Shown here piece by piece: positions 6,025-6,654 of a stretch of 6,654 nucleotides of DNA. The DNA is from Methanomicrobiales archaeon (lineage in GTDB: Archaea; Halobacteriota; Methanomicrobia; Methanomicrobiales; JACTUA01). The stretch's first letter is position 1, and each line of letters opens with the position of its first letter. Both the position numbers and the translations under genes were made by a program. Below the pieces are notes generated by a model. That model searched no databases. It worked only from the letters and a program-made list of their open reading frames with translations, and was not told the DNA's origin. The DNA is taken from NCBI GenBank assembly GCA_028678905.1, contig JAJRCO010000250.1, forward strand, positions 1 to 6,654, read 5' to 3'.

Positions 6025-6258
6025 TCACACCCATCCGCGGAGTCGCATCGCTTCCACGACACGTGCCACCGCGATGGTGTAGGCGGCCTTGCGAAATGGA
6101 AAGGCCATTCTGACGGGCTTTTGTATACACATTTCGGATACATGGTACTCCCGCATCGGCATTTTCAGGAGTACCTCTCCATTTGAGGTGAGAGCAAGGT
6201 TGAATGCACACTTGCAGACATGTTTCTTGATAGATTCAAAAAGATTTACCTCTGGCAT
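6025..6258 (-). pseudogene. gdhA: Glutamate dehydrogenase remnant: both ends joined, middle deleted
   Basis: The 77-codon open frame reads as two ends of glutamate dehydrogenase. Residues 1-41 (MPEVNLFESIKKHVCKCAFN, then LKMPMREYHVS) match the family start, where NLFE, a Lys-rich helix and PMRE-hHVS precede PVRMDDG. PVRM appears at 48-51 after six unexplained residues (EMCIQK). Residues 56-77 (RKAAYTIAVARVVEAMRLRG, then WV) match the extreme C-terminus. About 340 residues are missing, including the glutamate-binding lysines and the whole nucleotide-binding domain, so it cannot be an active enzyme (normal length about 415-420). The junction (codons 53-56) is bracketed by the inverted repeat GGCCTT/AAGGCC (6085-6090, 6101-6106). 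There is no frameshift or stop, so a short protein may still be made. In the known fold both segments belong to domain I, where the C-terminal helix packs on the N-terminal part. The upstream ribosome site (AGGGGAT) is weak and buried in a hairpin. Family match is by eye. Confidence 0.72.
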
Positions 6259-6283
6259 GGTATCCCCTGAGTTACAGGGTACC
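6259..6283 (-). promoter_or_regulatory. Hairpin directly before the gdhA-remnant start
   Basis: GGTA at 6259-6262 and CCCTG at 6265-6269 pair with TACC (6280-6283) and CAGGG (6275-6279) around a 5-nt loop, with a 2-nt bulge. On the minus strand the only ribosome-site-like bases (AGGGGAT) lie in this stem, next to the ATG. It could dampen translation or be an old transcript end. Confidence 0.35.
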
Positions 6284-6296
6284 AGAACTGGAGGAG

Positions 6297-6317
6297 AAAA
6301 AGTACTCCTTAGAAAAA
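6297..6317 (-). terminator. Two T5 tracts downstream of the 60-residue gene
   Basis: On the minus strand five T at 6317-6313 and five T at 6301-6297 follow the stop codon at 6322 by 5 and 21 nt. They suit archaeal T-tract termination. No TATA box is visible between here and 6258, so the gdhA remnant would rely on read-through. Confidence 0.4.
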
Positions 6318-6321
6318 TGGG

Positions 6322-6504
6322 TCAGGTGGGTCTGTCGGCGGGAGATTTGATCACTTTCCTGTTTCGGGTGAGCTCGATGATTTGAAGGGGTTTTGAGAAC
6401 CAGAATTTCATTGTCTCTGTGAAACGATCTGCAGCATCGCGTGAAGAAAATGTCTCCAGGATGATATCGCACACATCATTCTTGAATATTACATAATACA
6501 GCAT
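6322..6504 (-). CDS. 60-residue protein of unknown function
   Basis: I do not recognise this protein. It begins MLYYVIFKNDVCDIILETFS and continues with an amphipathic, acidic segment (SRDAADRFTETMKFWF), a hydrophobic strand (LQIIEL) and a basic tail (TRNRKVIKSPADRPT). The pattern suggests a small soluble beta-alpha-beta fold without membrane helix or signal peptide. Support for a real gene comes from GGAGGT (6515-6510) placed 5 nt before the ATG at 6504, a TATA-like box at the usual distance and T tracts after the stop. Two further ATG codons upstream in frame are rejected because the GGAGGT points to 6504. Confidence 0.68.
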   Translation of the reverse strand: MLYYVIFKNDVCDIILETFSSRDAADRFTETMKFWFSKPLQIIELTRNRKVIKSPADRPT

Positions 6505-6509
6505 TAGAG

Positions 6510-6551
6510 ACCTCCTTGTTAAATACATACATACATAAATACGAATAAATA
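6510..6551 (-). promoter_or_regulatory. Promoter and ribosome site of the 60-residue gene
   Basis: The minus strand reads CTATTTAT at 6551-6544 behind a purine-rich GAAAGAAA, centred about 43 nt before the start, with GGAGGT at 6515-6510. A short ATAC tandem repeat (3 full copies, 6523-6534) lies between box and ribosome site. Confidence 0.45.
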
Positions 6552-6593
6552 GTTTCTTTCTCGGCCTCTTGTCGTTTCCTGCTATTTCGATTG

Positions 6594-6608
6594 TTTTTTT
6601 TAAAAAAA
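6594..6608. terminator. Bidirectional T8/A7 tract
   Basis: Eight T followed by seven A form a 14-bp perfect palindrome (6595-6608). It offers an oligo-T tract to transcripts on either strand. It probably insulates the 60-residue gene from whatever lies to the right of the window. Confidence 0.45.
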
Positions 6609-6654
6609 GAATTTGCCTGATTCTCTATCCTACACTAGGAGTGTTTGCCGTATC

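Noticed and set aside
6632..6644. Small ACACT-AGG-AGTGT inverted repeat near the right edge
   Set aside because: A 5-bp stem is common by chance and has no T tract directly after it.
6625..6654. Possible end of a minus-strand gene entering from the right (nine codons, DTANTPSVG, then TAG)
   Set aside because: Nine codons cannot be told from chance, since the other minus frames also stop here. The T/A tract at 6594-6608 would suit a gene end, but the evidence is too thin.

Overview
The window looks like chromosomal DNA of a methanogenic euryarchaeon, most likely of the order Methanomicrobiales. This is an inference from protein style: an archaellin with a class III signal peptide, a short methanogen-type Hsp20, a rubredoxin fused to a thiamine-diphosphate enzyme, and a piece of an archaeal/bacterial-type glutamate dehydrogenase. 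It also fits the AT-rich TATA-like promoters, the GGAGGT ribosome binding sites 5-7 nt before the starts, and the oligo-T terminators. No tRNA, rRNA, CRISPR array or insertion sequence was seen.

Layout, left to right. 1-186 is AT-rich DNA behind an archaellin gene (187-765, minus). Upstream of it on the same strand is a four-helix membrane protein with a cytoplasmic HEAT-repeat domain (924-1982, minus, start uncertain). A divergent AT-rich promoter region (about 1983-2138) separates it from two directly abutting plus-strand genes (2139-2888 and 2889-3425). These encode related single-pass, sequon-rich proteins of unknown function, probably displayed outside the membrane. They converge on a rubredoxin-pyruvate-oxidase-like fusion gene (3553-5325, minus). 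A 342-bp stretch without a gene follows, then a minimal Hsp20 (5668-5964, minus), a remnant of glutamate dehydrogenase (6025-6258, minus) and a 60-residue unknown protein (6322-6504, minus). The right edge holds a bidirectional T/A-tract terminator.

Working picture. The left half is cell-surface biology: an archaellum filament subunit, a membrane HEAT protein, and a pair of anchored, probably glycosylated proteins. The right half looks like metabolism and stress: an enzyme that may pass electrons from a 2-keto acid to its own rubredoxin, and a small chaperone. The most striking item is the 6025-6258 reading frame. Its first ~42 residues match the start of glutamate dehydrogenase and its last 22 match the extreme C-terminus, with about 340 middle residues missing and the frame still open. 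No database search was possible, so family calls rest on recognised motifs.
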